A stretch of DNA of 38,254 bases from Candidatus Omnitrophota bacterium (GCA_018817165.1 JAHITY010000102.1:1-38254), one strand, 5' to 3'; shown: positions 18,988-26,297, counted from the first letter of the stretch. Made by a program: numbers and translations. Notes: generated from the letters alone by a model not told the origin.

Positions 18988-19356
18988 ATGCAAAAAAAAA
19001 CAGTGCTCTTAGTTGATGATGATGAAGACTTTGGCAAACTTGTTGCCATTAATCTTGAAGCAACCGGCAAATATGAAGTTTGTATAGTTACCAGAACTTC
19101 AGGTGATTTTCATGAGGTTTACGATGCAATGCCTGATGTAATTTTATTGGATGTGGTCATCGGAGATGTGGATGGTTTTCGCTTTGTTCAGGATATTAAA
19201 TTAAATGATGATTTGAAACATATTCCGATAATTTTTGTTACAGCTTTGGTTAAAAGTGATGAGGTTAAGGAAATTGAGAGTTTTTTCGGAAAGATCCCCT
19301 ATCTGATTAAACCGGTAACTACTGAGCAATTGATGAGAGAAATCGATAAATATTAG
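18988..19356 (+). CDS. Single-domain response regulator directly upstream of hgcA
   Basis: 122 residues, a complete CheY-like receiver: acidic VDDDED, phospho-acceptor Asp55 in VILLDVVIGD, Thr85 in IIFVTAL and Lys108 in YLIKPV. No output domain. AAGGGA precedes the ATG. Intervals of 23 nt to glnS and 34 nt to hgcA, all on the same strand, make a shared transcript likely. It is a paralogue of the receiver at 13088. No histidine kinase lies in the window, so its partner is unknown. A role in controlling the hgcAB products or their use is a guess from position only. Confidence 0.92.
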   Translation: MQKKTVLLVDDDEDFGKLVAINLEATGKYEVCIVTRTSGDFHEVYDAMPDVILLDVVIGDVDGFRFVQDIKLNDDLKHIPIIFVTALVKSDEVKEIESFFGKIPYLIKPVTTEQLMREIDKY

Positions 19357-19390
19357 AATAAAAAAGAAGATAACTTTTAAATTAAAAAAG

Positions 19391-20422
19391 ATGAATCAAA
19401 AATACATAATTGCAAAGTTTAAAACAGTAGTTGGCTTGGTTCCTCAGGTTAGGACTAAGTTAACCTGGCGGGATGTGACGGGTACATTCCTCGCCAGATG
19501 GACATTTTTTCGGGATAATTATAAAGTTGATCCAGGTTTATATGCTTTGGGCCAGCCTAATGCCGATTCGGATGTTTTTGTTTCGGCAAATTATAAAATG
19601 AGTTTTGATGTTTTGCGTAGCCAACTGAAGCAAATCAATGCCTGGATATTAGTTTTAGATACAAAAGGGATCAATGTATGGTGCGCGGCAGGCAAAAAGA
19701 CTTTTGGCACAGCAGAGATCGTCAGCAGAATTAGGATTTGTCAGCTTGATAAAATAGTAAAACATCGCAAAATAATTGTTCCTCAACTAGGAGCTACTGG
19801 GGTAGCAGCGCATAGAGTAAGGAGAGATTCAGGATTTACGGTGATTTATGGACCGATAAGAGCTAAGGATATTCCTGAGTTTTTAAATAATTCAATGCAG
19901 GCAACTGCTTTGATGCGTACTGTAAAGTTTTCATTTTATGATCGGATGGTTCTTGTCCCTGCTGAATTGGTTATTGCTCTGCGCTACTTAGGTTTTGTGT
20001 TTATTGCTTTTTTCTTTTTCTCAGGAATGAGTAGTAATGGTTTTTCAAAAGATTTAATGTTGTCTAGCGGTAAATGCGCTTTGTTGAATATCGGGCTGGG
20101 GTACATTGCCGGTACAGTTATTGGCCCATTGCTTTTACCCTGGCTGCCGGGTAAGAGTTTCGCGCTTAAAGGTGTTTTTGCCGGATTAATCGCGATATCA
20201 ATTGGTTTGTATTTTCGATTTATCCCATACCCAGGTCTCGAAGCCTGGGCATGGGGTTTGATAATCGTATGTTTAGCATCTTTTTTAACGATGAATTTTA
20301 CCGGGTCCTCAACCTATACTTCTTTATCCGGAGTTAAAAAAGAAATGAAAATCGCTGTTCCTTTACAGCTTGCAGGAATAGTTATTGGCTGTGGGATTTG
20401 GATATTTGTAAAATTTATTTGA
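19391..20422 (+). CDS. hgcA: HgcA, corrinoid protein of mercury methylation
   Basis: 343 residues. HgcA carries a methyl group on a corrinoid and passes it to Hg(II), forming methylmercury. The cytoplasmic part (about 1-180) resembles the corrinoid domain of the CdhD/AcsD protein and has the diagnostic cap-helix N95-V-W-C98-A-A-G-K102, where the Cys is the lower axial cobalt ligand in the family. FGTAEIVSRI and PQLGATGVAAH follow as in other HgcA proteins. The C-terminal half has five membrane helices (about 183-205, 216-241, 244-265, 271-290, 317-342), the known HgcA topology. The start has no clear Shine-Dalgarno sequence. hgcB begins 20 bases after the stop. Free-standing CdhD proteins lack both the motif and the membrane part. 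Confidence 0.95.
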   Translation: MNQKYIIAKFKTVVGLVPQVRTKLTWRDVTGTFLARWTFFRDNYKVDPGLYALGQPNADSDVFVSANYKMSFDVLRSQLKQINAWILVLDTKGINVWCAAGKKTFGTAEIVSRIRICQLDKIVKHRKIIVPQLGATGVAAHRVRRDSGFTVIYGPIRAKDIPEFLNNSMQATALMRTVKFSFYDRMVLVPAELVIALRYLGFVFIAFFFFSGMSSNGFSKDLMLSSGKCALLNIGLGYIAGTVIGPLLLPWLPGKSFALKGVFAGLIAISIGLYFRFIPYPGLEAWAWGLIIVCLASFLTMNFTGSSTYTSLSGVKKEMKIAVPLQLAGIVIGCGIWIFVKFI

Positions 20423-20442
20423 TAAATAAAATCGAGAATTGT

Positions 20443-20748
20443 ATGATAAAAAAACATAGATATATAGAAAACGTAGCAACATTAAAGGTTGATATTAATA
20501 AGTGCATAGGTTGCGGTATGTGTGTAATTGTTTGCCCGCATGGGGTTTTTACCATGGAAGCAAAGAAAACCAAAATAATTGATTTGAATGCTTGTATGGA
20601 ATGCGGTGCTTGTGCTTTGAATTGTCCGGTTAGCGTGATCAGTGTCCAGTCTGGAGTCGGATGTGCCAGTGGAATAATCCAAGGAGCTTTAAACGGCACA
20701 GAACCTACCTGCGGTTGTTCGGGTAAAGAAGATAAATCCTGCTGTTGA
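20443..20748 (+). CDS. hgcB: HgcB, 2[4Fe-4S] ferredoxin of mercury methylation
   Basis: 101 residues. HgcB is the electron donor that returns the HgcA corrinoid to Co(I) and may help deliver Hg(II). Cluster motifs are C21-IG-C24-GM-C27-VIV-C31-P and C51-ME-C54-GA-C57-ALN-C61-P. Beyond them lie Cys74 in VGCAS and the terminal pair Cys100-Cys101, which match the extra Cys and C-terminal Cys pair found necessary in characterised HgcB. C90 and C92 are additional. I chose ATG 20443, which gives the usual ~95-105 residue length; an earlier in-frame start would overlap hgcA and add 15 residues. It ends 90 bp before the convergent GGDEF gene. Confidence 0.95.
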   Translation: MIKKHRYIENVATLKVDINKCIGCGMCVIVCPHGVFTMEAKKTKIIDLNACMECGACALNCPVSVISVQSGVGCASGIIQGALNGTEPTCGCSGKEDKSCC

Positions 20749-20838
20749 AGAAAATTCGATTATTACTATCCCATATAAAATAATAAGTTACAGTAATAAA
20801 CCTGCAATATGATCTTTTTGTGATTTTAAAATTCTAAG

Positions 20839-21729
20839 TTAAACCTGATAAAATCTTGTTTGATTGCTGCCTTCTTTTTTTGCTTGTTTTAAGGCCATGT
20901 CTGCTTGGGAAATTAGTTCCTCTGTATCTTTAACATTGTTTCCATAATGACTTACTCCGCAGCTGACAGTTAAATCAACGGTACATTCATTTCTTAAGTC
21001 ATCTGACAGGCAAAGATATTGGCGGACCCTTTCGGCAATAGCATAGGCTTCCCGTAAATTAGTTTCTGGGAGAAGCACGGCAAATTCATCATCTTTGTAG
21101 CGGCAGACTTCATCAGCACTGCGGATATTTTTCTTAACAATCTCCCCAATTTTTTTTAAGGTTCGATCTCCGGTATGGGTGCCAAAAGTATTATTAATAA
21201 TCTCAAACTTATCAACATCCAGAAGCATGCAGCTTAAATCACGTTTGTAGCGGCGACTCCGAAGGCATTCATCATAAATTCGATGTTCAAAATATTGGGT
21301 GCTATAAACATTGGTTAAAGGATCGTAAAAAGAAGAAGATATCGCGGTATCTATTTTCTTTTTAGTTTTTAGTAAATTTCTTATTCTAGTCAAGAGTTCC
21401 CGGTTGTCCGCGCTTTTCGATAAAAACTCAGAAGCCCCCATTTCAAGGCCGAGGAGTTTTTCATCGACAGTTTTAATAGCGCTGTAAAATAAAACAGGCA
21501 GATTGATTAAACTGTCATTATTTCTGATTCGGCGGCATACTTCATATCCGTCAATATCAGGCAATAATATGTCTAATATCACCAAATCAGGGGGATCTTG
21601 TTTGATCAAAGAAAGCGCATCTTTGCCGTTTTCCGCATAATTTATATCGTAATTTTCATTTTCTAAGGTCTTTTTCATGAAAACTACATCAGAAATCGAA
21701 TCTTCAACAATTAAAATCTTGCTTTTCAT
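20839..21729 (-). CDS. Response regulator with degenerate GGDEF domain
   Basis: 296 residues: receiver (1-122) with Asp53 in VILDILLPD, Ser83 and Lys105, then a GGDEF domain (about 130-296). The active-site motif reads K212-D-D-E-F in place of GGDEF, so both Gly residues are lost, and FxxxND has become INN. The inhibitory I-site RxxD is intact as R203-S-A-D206, and the SCGVS strand is present. It is thus more likely a c-di-GMP-binding or signalling protein than an active cyclase. ATG 21729 has GGAGG seven bases upstream; an upstream TTG in frame is rejected because it would use part of that site. It is convergent with hgcB. Confidence 0.9.
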   Translation of the reverse strand: MKSKILIVEDSISDVVFMKKTLENENYDINYAENGKDALSLIKQDPPDLVILDILLPDIDGYEVCRRIRNNDSLINLPVLFYSAIKTVDEKLLGLEMGASEFLSKSADNRELLTRIRNLLKTKKKIDTAISSSFYDPLTNVYSTQYFEHRIYDECLRSRRYKRDLSCMLLDVDKFEIINNTFGTHTGDRTLKKIGEIVKKNIRSADEVCRYKDDEFAVLLPETNLREAYAIAERVRQYLCLSDDLRNECTVDLTVSCGVSHYGNNVKDTEELISQADMALKQAKKEGSNQTRFYQV

Positions 21730-21861
21730 TAGATCCTCCAAGGAGCAGCTTGTAATTATTTTAAATAGGTATATCTCAACTCCTTATACAATAATACCAC
21801 AAAATAGGACAATTCACAACTTATAGCGGCTTGCAGGGCTGGATAGTTCCAAAAGGATATC

Positions 21862-21890
21862 TTGAGAAACAAACATAGGTGTAGTAAAAT
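21862..21890 (+). promoter_or_regulatory. Probable promoter of the M48 peptidase gene
   Basis: TTGAGA at 21862-21867 and TAAAAT at 21885-21890 with a 17-bp spacer. The ATG at 21924 is about 27 nt after the predicted start, with AAGGTAAG as ribosome-binding site. Confidence 0.5.
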
Positions 21891-21923
21891 AATAAATAAA
21901 TAGTCTGGGAATAAGGTAAGAAA

Positions 21924-22724
21924 ATGGATGCTAAACTAAGAATACTGATATGGTTTCTACTGGTTTTTCAATTAGGATGCGCGAGTGTGCCGATAACCGG
22001 CAGAAAGCAGTTTGTAATGATTCCGGCTGCAGAGCTTAATGTTCAGGCAGCGGAAAGCTATCGCAATATACTTTCGCAGTCAGTTTTATCAAATGATCCA
22101 AAAAAGCTGGAAAGGGTTAGCCGAATCGGTAAAAAGATTGCATTAGCCGCGGAAGATTTTTTGAAACAAAATGGGCAGGCATATAAAATAAGCGAATATA
22201 AATGGGAATTTAATCTTGTGGAAGAAGATGATACCTTAAATGCCTTCTGCTTGCCGGGAGGTAAAGTAGTTGTATATACAGGGATTATGAAACTGGCAGA
22301 TAATGATAATGCTTTAGCTGTTGTTATTGCTCATGAAATTGCGCATGCCATAGCAAATCATGGGGCAGAACGAATGAGTCAAATCCTTTTAGCTCAGTTT
22401 GGCCAAAAAACCTTATCTGCCGCAACAAAAGAAAGTTCGCAGTCAACAAAGGAATTTCTTGATCTGGCTTATGGACTGGGAGCGAATCTCGGTATTGTTT
22501 TGCCCTACAGCCGGTTGCATGAAAATGAGGCCGACCACATAGGACTTATTTTAATGGCAAAAGCAGGATATGATCCTACTGCGGCAATTGTATTTTGGGA
22601 AAAAATGCAGAAGCAATCCGGGAATAAGACCCCAGAGTTTTTATCCACACACCCTTTGGCGCAAACAAGGATTGATAATATTAAAGCGATCTTGCCTAAG
22701 GCTTTGGAGTACTATAAAAAATAG
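21924..22724 (+). CDS. M48 family metallopeptidase lipoprotein
   Basis: 266 residues. A lipoprotein signal ends in VFQLGC19, so the mature protein should be lipid-anchored. The zinc site H137-E-I-A-H141 lies in VVIAHEIAHAIANHGAERMS, and the third ligand is in ENEADHIGL. NAFCLPGGKVVVYTGIM precedes it, as in LoiP, YcaL and BepA relatives. STHPLAQTRI closes the domain. Members degrade misassembled outer-membrane proteins. The family lacks the TPR tail of BepA here. It precedes a PilZ gene after a palindromic repeat. Confidence 0.93.
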   Translation: MDAKLRILIWFLLVFQLGCASVPITGRKQFVMIPAAELNVQAAESYRNILSQSVLSNDPKKLERVSRIGKKIALAAEDFLKQNGQAYKISEYKWEFNLVEEDDTLNAFCLPGGKVVVYTGIMKLADNDNALAVVIAHEIAHAIANHGAERMSQILLAQFGQKTLSAATKESSQSTKEFLDLAYGLGANLGIVLPYSRLHENEADHIGLILMAKAGYDPTAAIVFWEKMQKQSGNKTPEFLSTHPLAQTRIDNIKAILPKALEYYKK

Positions 22725-22725
22725 T

Positions 22726-22749
22726 GTCCCCGCCACATAACGGCGGGAC
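22726..22749. repeat. GC-rich palindrome CCCGCC/GGCGGG
   Basis: GTCCCCGCC at 22726-22734 pairs with GGCGGGAC at 22742-22749. The same unit occurs at 15087-15106, and a weaker copy at 23277-23293. It overlaps the M48 stop region. Confidence 0.6.
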
Positions 22750-22756
22750 AGGCAAC

Positions 22757-22772
22757 ATATTAGGACAAGACA
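22757..22772 (+). repeat. 16-bp direct repeat, copy 1
   Basis: ATATTAGGACAAGACA occurs here and again, identically, at 23412-23427. The two copies flank the PilZ gene at 22817. Confidence 0.6.
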
Positions 22773-22816
22773 CTGGTGTTTTACTAAAAATGATTGGTTT
22801 AATGGTTAGGGGGGGT

Positions 22817-23236
22817 ATGAGCGAGCGTAATGATAATTTAGGGCGAAGGCAATTTTACCGATTAAAAGCAACATATCTTGTCTGTTTTAGGGCTAAATTT
22901 ACCCAATCAGTTTTTAGTCACTATCAATATAGCTTAACAAAAGATATTAGTGTTGGCGGCCTTATGGTAATGTCCGAGGAGATTTTTCCTAAAGGCACAG
23001 CAATAGAAATGATTATTAAGTTACCGATGTTCTATGAAAAAAAAATACAGGCTAAAGGTATTGTGGCAACAGTGGTTAAGGCGACAACCCAGAAAGCGCT
23101 TTATCCGATACGGATTAAGTTTACAGATTTTGATGAGCAGGCGTTTGGGGAATTAAAAGAGTTTATTGATCAGGAAATGCTCAAAGAGACAGATGGCAAA
23201 AGTTTAAGAGAAAAAATGGATAGAAGGGAAGGATGA
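22817..23236 (+). CDS. PilZ domain protein
   Basis: 139 residues from ATG 22817, which has an AGGGGGGG run as ribosome-binding site. Start codons further upstream lie inside the palindromic repeat and are unlikely. RRQFYR (RxxxR-type c-di-GMP motif) and TKDISVGGL (DxSxxG) are both present, with a beta barrel of VxxxIKLPMFYEKKIQAKGIV and VKATTQ. A helical tail of charged residues follows. It should bind c-di-GMP; the target is unknown. This is one of three small PilZ genes in the window. Confidence 0.88.
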   Translation: MSERNDNLGRRQFYRLKATYLVCFRAKFTQSVFSHYQYSLTKDISVGGLMVMSEEIFPKGTAIEMIIKLPMFYEKKIQAKGIVATVVKATTQKALYPIRIKFTDFDEQAFGELKEFIDQEMLKETDGKSLREKMDRREG

Positions 23237-23276
23237 TCCTCCTTCGCCAAGGCTATGGAAGACAGATGGACGATCG

Positions 23277-23293
23277 CCCGCCAGAAAGCGGCG
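23277..23293. repeat. Degenerate copy of the CCCGCC palindrome
   Basis: CCCGCC followed by GCGGCG around AGAAA, within a G+C-rich stretch (23238-23310) after the PilZ gene. CCTTCGCC at 23241 is related to the third palindrome unit at 15132. Confidence 0.4.
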
Positions 23294-23411
23294 AAACTAG
23301 GACGAAGGACGAGAAAATAGGAATAAATATCTAATTTCTAATTGCACTAATTTCTAAAAATAAAAACTATAAGCAAAACGCGATACGCACGACTCACGAC
23401 GCAATACTGAT

Positions 23412-23427
23412 ATATTAGGACAAGACA
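23412..23427 (+). repeat. 16-bp direct repeat, copy 2
   Basis: Identical to 22757-22772, 12 bp before the end of the folE gene. Together the copies delimit about 640 bp holding one PilZ gene. Confidence 0.6.
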
Positions 23428-23438
23428 ATATTTTGGGA

Positions 23439-24002
23439 TTAAATAGGCCTATTTATTAGCGCCAGGAATTCTGCTCTGGTTTCGGGTTGTTCTCTGAATG
23501 ATCCTAATACCGATGAAGTTGTCATAATTGAATTTTGTTTTTCTACTCCTCGCATCATTTTGCAAAGATGCCGGCATTCCATAACAACGCCTACTCCTTC
23601 AGCATCAATTCTTTCTAAGATTTCATTGGCGATTTGCGATGTGAGCCTCTCTTGAATTTGAAGTCTCCGGGAATATAGGTCTACCAAACGGCAAAGCTTG
23701 CTTACGCCTAAAACCTGTTTTTGGGGAATGTATCCAATATGGCATTTTCCGTAAAACGGCAGCATATGGTGTTCACAAAGACTGTATATTTCAATATCGC
23801 GGACAATAATCATATTGTTGGCTTCAGCTTCAAATACAGCATTATTAATTACTTTTTCCGGATCCTGAGTGTAACCTTGTGTTAAAAATGCTAAAGATTT
23901 CATAACTCGTTCCGGAGTTTTCTGCAAGCCTTCACGCTTGGGATCTTCTCCTAATTCTAATAGCAGCGCATGGATTAATTGGGTTACTTTTTTCTCGTTC
24001 AT
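23439..24002 (-). CDS. folE: GTP cyclohydrolase I
   Basis: Converts GTP to dihydroneopterin triphosphate, the first step to folate. 187 residues, standard length. Zinc ligands C76, H79 (SLCEHHMLPFYG) and C147 (ECRHLC) are all present, and QERLTSQIA and VLGVSKLCRLVDLYSRRLQ are the family motifs. AAGGAG lies eight bases before ATG 24002. It is divergent from the PilZ gene at 24131. No other folate gene is in the window. Confidence 0.97.
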   Translation of the reverse strand: MNEKKVTQLIHALLLELGEDPKREGLQKTPERVMKSLAFLTQGYTQDPEKVINNAVFEAEANNMIIVRDIEIYSLCEHHMLPFYGKCHIGYIPQKQVLGVSKLCRLVDLYSRRLQIQERLTSQIANEILERIDAEGVGVVMECRHLCKMMRGVEKQNSIMTTSSVLGSFREQPETRAEFLALINRPI

Positions 24003-24095
24003 AAGTTTTACTCCTTTTTAGCGATTAGTAAAATAATTACTGGTATAATAACATTATTTTGATTTTTTGAAAACTTTATTTATCTGAGTCAATTT

Positions 24096-24124
24096 TTGAC
24101 AAAAATCAAAGAAAAATGTATAGT
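24096..24124 (+). promoter_or_regulatory. Promoter of the PilZ gene at 24131, predicted leaderless
   Basis: TTGACA at 24096-24101 and TATAGT at 24119-24124 are 17 bp apart. The -10 box ends six bases before ATG 24131. The ATG at 24116 lies inside the promoter and cannot be the start of a transcript from it. Confidence 0.7.
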
Positions 24125-24130
24125 AGGTGT

Positions 24131-24514
24131 ATGCAAAATAAAAAATCGATAGGTAAGGGCGCGGAAAGACGTAAATTCCCGAGAGCAAGCGCAAGAATTA
24201 TATACGCGGTTGTTAAAAATGAACAATATCTGGGGAATGAAGTTCATACAAAAGATATCAGTTTGGGGGGAATAGGTTTTACGGCAAAGGAGTGTTTAGC
24301 CCAAGATGAAATTCTCTCTTTTGATATTGCTTTTCCTCAAGGGAAAACTTTTGTTGTCCAGGGTAAAGTAATTAGGGTTGATCCGATTGCAGTAACCTGG
24401 TCGCATAAAAAAGAATATAAAATTGGCGTTATGTTTATTGATTTAACGTTAATCGCTCAAGAATATATACAAGAATATCTTGCCAGATTGACTTCTTCAC
24501 AAGCGATAGATTAA
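24131..24514 (+). CDS. PilZ domain protein
   Basis: 127 residues from ATG 24131. The ATG at 24116 is in the same frame but within the promoter, so 24131 is preferred; it is nearly leaderless. ERRKFPRASAR supplies the RxxxR motif and TKDISLGGIGF the DxSxxG motif. A PilZ barrel follows (FDIAFPQGKTFVVQGKVI), ending in YKIGVMFIDL and a short helix. It should bind c-di-GMP. Its stop shares four bases (TTAA) with the stop of the convergent methyltransferase gene. Confidence 0.88.
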   Translation: MQNKKSIGKGAERRKFPRASARIIYAVVKNEQYLGNEVHTKDISLGGIGFTAKECLAQDEILSFDIAFPQGKTFVVQGKVIRVDPIAVTWSHKKEYKIGVMFIDLTLIAQEYIQEYLARLTSSQAID

Positions 24515-25797
24515 GCCTGTTTGCTCTTTTTTAAAACAGCAAGGGTTTCAATATGTCCGGTTTGCGGGAAAAAATCATAGGCGGTAGTATGTAGAATGTG
24601 ATAATTCGGGATCAGTTTTTTTAAATCGCGGGCTAAGGTTACTGGATCACAAGATATATAGGCAATGAATTCAGGCGGGGTTTTGATTAGCTGCTCGATT
24701 ATTATATCCGTAAGCCCTTTACGGGGCGGATCAACAATTAAAATATCAGGCTTGTTTCTTTTAAAATTACTTATCCACTGTTCGCAATCACTTTGCGCGG
24801 TACTAATATTGCTTATTTTATTATCAGTTAAATTTTTCTTGAGGAAAAAGCTGCTGGAAACAGAGGAATCAACCGCAAACACAGTTTTAACCAGTCCGCT
24901 AAGAATAATCGCAAACAGTCCTACTCCGCAGTAAAGATCAACAACGGTTTTTTGTTTATCAAAAGGGATCTGGGCTTTAAGATCCAGAATAAGCAGATCA
25001 AGCATGGGCTGATTTATCTGAAAAAAAGAATTAGCACCATAAGAAAATTTTTTTAACTCAATTGTATCTTTGATAAAGTTTTTGCCGGAGATTGACTGCT
25101 CAATTCTTGTTTTTTTATTTAAATAAGTTATTCCTGAAATAGGAAATTCAGTTTTTAAGCAAGAAATCGGGTTCAATGATTTGAAGCGATTTTTACTGTA
25201 ATCCGTGCCGATCAGGCAAAATAAAAGCTGGTCTTTATCGCGACTCTCCCGAACAATTATTTCTTCAATATGTAATATTTTATTTTGATTTATAATCTGG
25301 AGGATTCTCGCGAGGAGATGATTTATGTTTTCTGAACTAAGCATGCAGTGATCAATGATCACAAATTCATCGTGTGATTTATTTTGATGATAGGCGTAAT
25401 ACGCGATGTTGTTTTGCCTAACTATATGAAGATGGATCTTGTTTCGGTAATGCCAAGGGGTAGAGCATGCTTTTAGTGAAATTGAAGAAGGAGCATTTTC
25501 TTTGAGTGCTCTTTGAAAAATTTCGTTTAATTGCTGTTGTTTGATTATGATTTGCTGCGGATATTCAATGTATTGATATGCCGCGCAGATGTGATGATGT
25601 TTGCAGCGGGGGAGTATGCGATATTTTGAAGGAGTTAGGACTTTGATAGTGTTAACTTCGGAATAATCCTTTTTTTGTTTGGTAAGTTCTACCTCAAGTT
25701 CTTCGCCAGGTAAACCTTGATCAGCAAAAATTATTTTGCCTTTTTCTCTGGATAAACTTTTGCCGGGATATACGATTTTTTCGATTTTTATCTTCAT
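24511..25797 (-). CDS. RNA uracil-5-methyltransferase (TrmA/RlmCD family)
   Basis: 428 residues. An N-terminal TRAM domain (1-57) is followed by a 4Fe-4S region, then SAM-binding VDLYCGVGLFAI, IVDPPRKGL and the catalytic cysteine in ISCDPVTLARD. It should methylate U in 23S rRNA or tRNA; which site cannot be read. The cluster motif is incomplete: C65-x5-C71-x2-Y74, with C151 in IDHC; the third Cys is Tyr. ATG 25797 has no Shine-Dalgarno sequence but a TATAAT box nine bases upstream. An extended middle (about 200-260) is lysine-rich. Confidence 0.9.
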   Translation of the reverse strand: MKIKIEKIVYPGKSLSREKGKIIFADQGLPGEELEVELTKQKKDYSEVNTIKVLTPSKYRILPRCKHHHICAAYQYIEYPQQIIIKQQQLNEIFQRALKENAPSSISLKACSTPWHYRNKIHLHIVRQNNIAYYAYHQNKSHDEFVIIDHCMLSSENINHLLARILQIINQNKILHIEEIIVRESRDKDQLLFCLIGTDYSKNRFKSLNPISCLKTEFPISGITYLNKKTRIEQSISGKNFIKDTIELKKFSYGANSFFQINQPMLDLLILDLKAQIPFDKQKTVVDLYCGVGLFAIILSGLVKTVFAVDSSVSSSFFLKKNLTDNKISNISTAQSDCEQWISNFKRNKPDILIVDPPRKGLTDIIIEQLIKTPPEFIAYISCDPVTLARDLKKLIPNYHILHTTAYDFFPQTGHIETLAVLKKSKQA

Positions 25798-25899
25798 GAT
25801 AATTGAATTATAGCATAGTGTAAAAATAACGTATAGGTTAAGAAAAAAATAAATTTTCTTATTGAGATACTTGAAAAATAAAAAATAGCAAGAAAGCGC

Positions 25900-25928
25900 T
25901 TGACAACTGCTTTTATTTATAATATATC
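25900..25928 (+). promoter_or_regulatory. Probable promoter of the LysW-like gene
   Basis: TTGACA at 25900-25905 and TATATC at 25923-25928 are 17 bp apart; a better TATAAT at 25918 is at only 12 bp. The predicted leader is about 48 nt and has GGGAGG at 25972-25977. Confidence 0.5.
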
Positions 25929-25982
25929 AGAATATGAAAAGTAAAAAATAAATTGTTAATTTTAATAAGTTGGGAGGTTGTT

Positions 25983-26297
25983 GTGTCTAAATCTAAGCAA
26001 GTGAAATGTCCACTGTGTCGGGAGTATCTTGAGATAGAAGATTCTTTGCAAAAAGGAGATGTTGTTTATTGTTCTGATTGTGAAGAAGAGTTGAAGATTG
26101 TGCGAGTGGATCCGCCGAAGCTGAAAAGAATAGTGGAAATTCTGGAAGTCGTTAAGGATGGGCATAAACCTGTTGTCGAAGATGCGAGTGAAGATGAGGA
26201 AGAAGCGGAAGTAGATTATTCCGATGACGATGATGACGACATTGATGACCGGTTTAAAGGATTCGAAGAAATGTATGGCGATGATTTTGAAAATTAA
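25983..26297 (+). CDS. LysW-like zinc-ribbon protein with acidic tail
   Basis: 104 residues from GTG 25983, chosen for GGGAGG five bases upstream. The first 45 residues form a zinc ribbon with C9-PL-C12 and C30-SD-C33, then LKIVRVDPPKL, close in layout to the amino-group carrier protein LysW. LysW proteins end in EDWGE, whose Glu carries the substrate; here that tail is absent and a run of Asp/Glu (about 66-92) and FEEMYGDDFEN take its place. No lysX/argX ligase is adjacent. It may be a different acidic carrier or a general zinc-ribbon protein; LysW function is not shown. Confidence 0.75.
   Translation: MSKSKQVKCPLCREYLEIEDSLQKGDVVYCSDCEEELKIVRVDPPKLKRIVEILEVVKDGHKPVVEDASEDEEEAEVDYSDDDDDDIDDRFKGFEEMYGDDFEN

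Noticed and set aside
19391-20422. Acetyl-CoA pathway corrinoid protein (CdhD/AcsD)
   Set aside because: The NVWCAAGK motif, the five-helix membrane half and the HgcB neighbour are absent from CdhD; no acs/cdh genes are adjacent.
20415-20699. Minus-strand frame opposite hgcB
   Set aside because: A shadow frame: its codon pattern follows from the Cys-rich coding strand, and hgcB motifs are unambiguous.
24116-24130. ATG 24116 as start of the second PilZ gene
   Set aside because: It overlaps the spacer and -10 region of a near-consensus promoter whose start site is at 24131.
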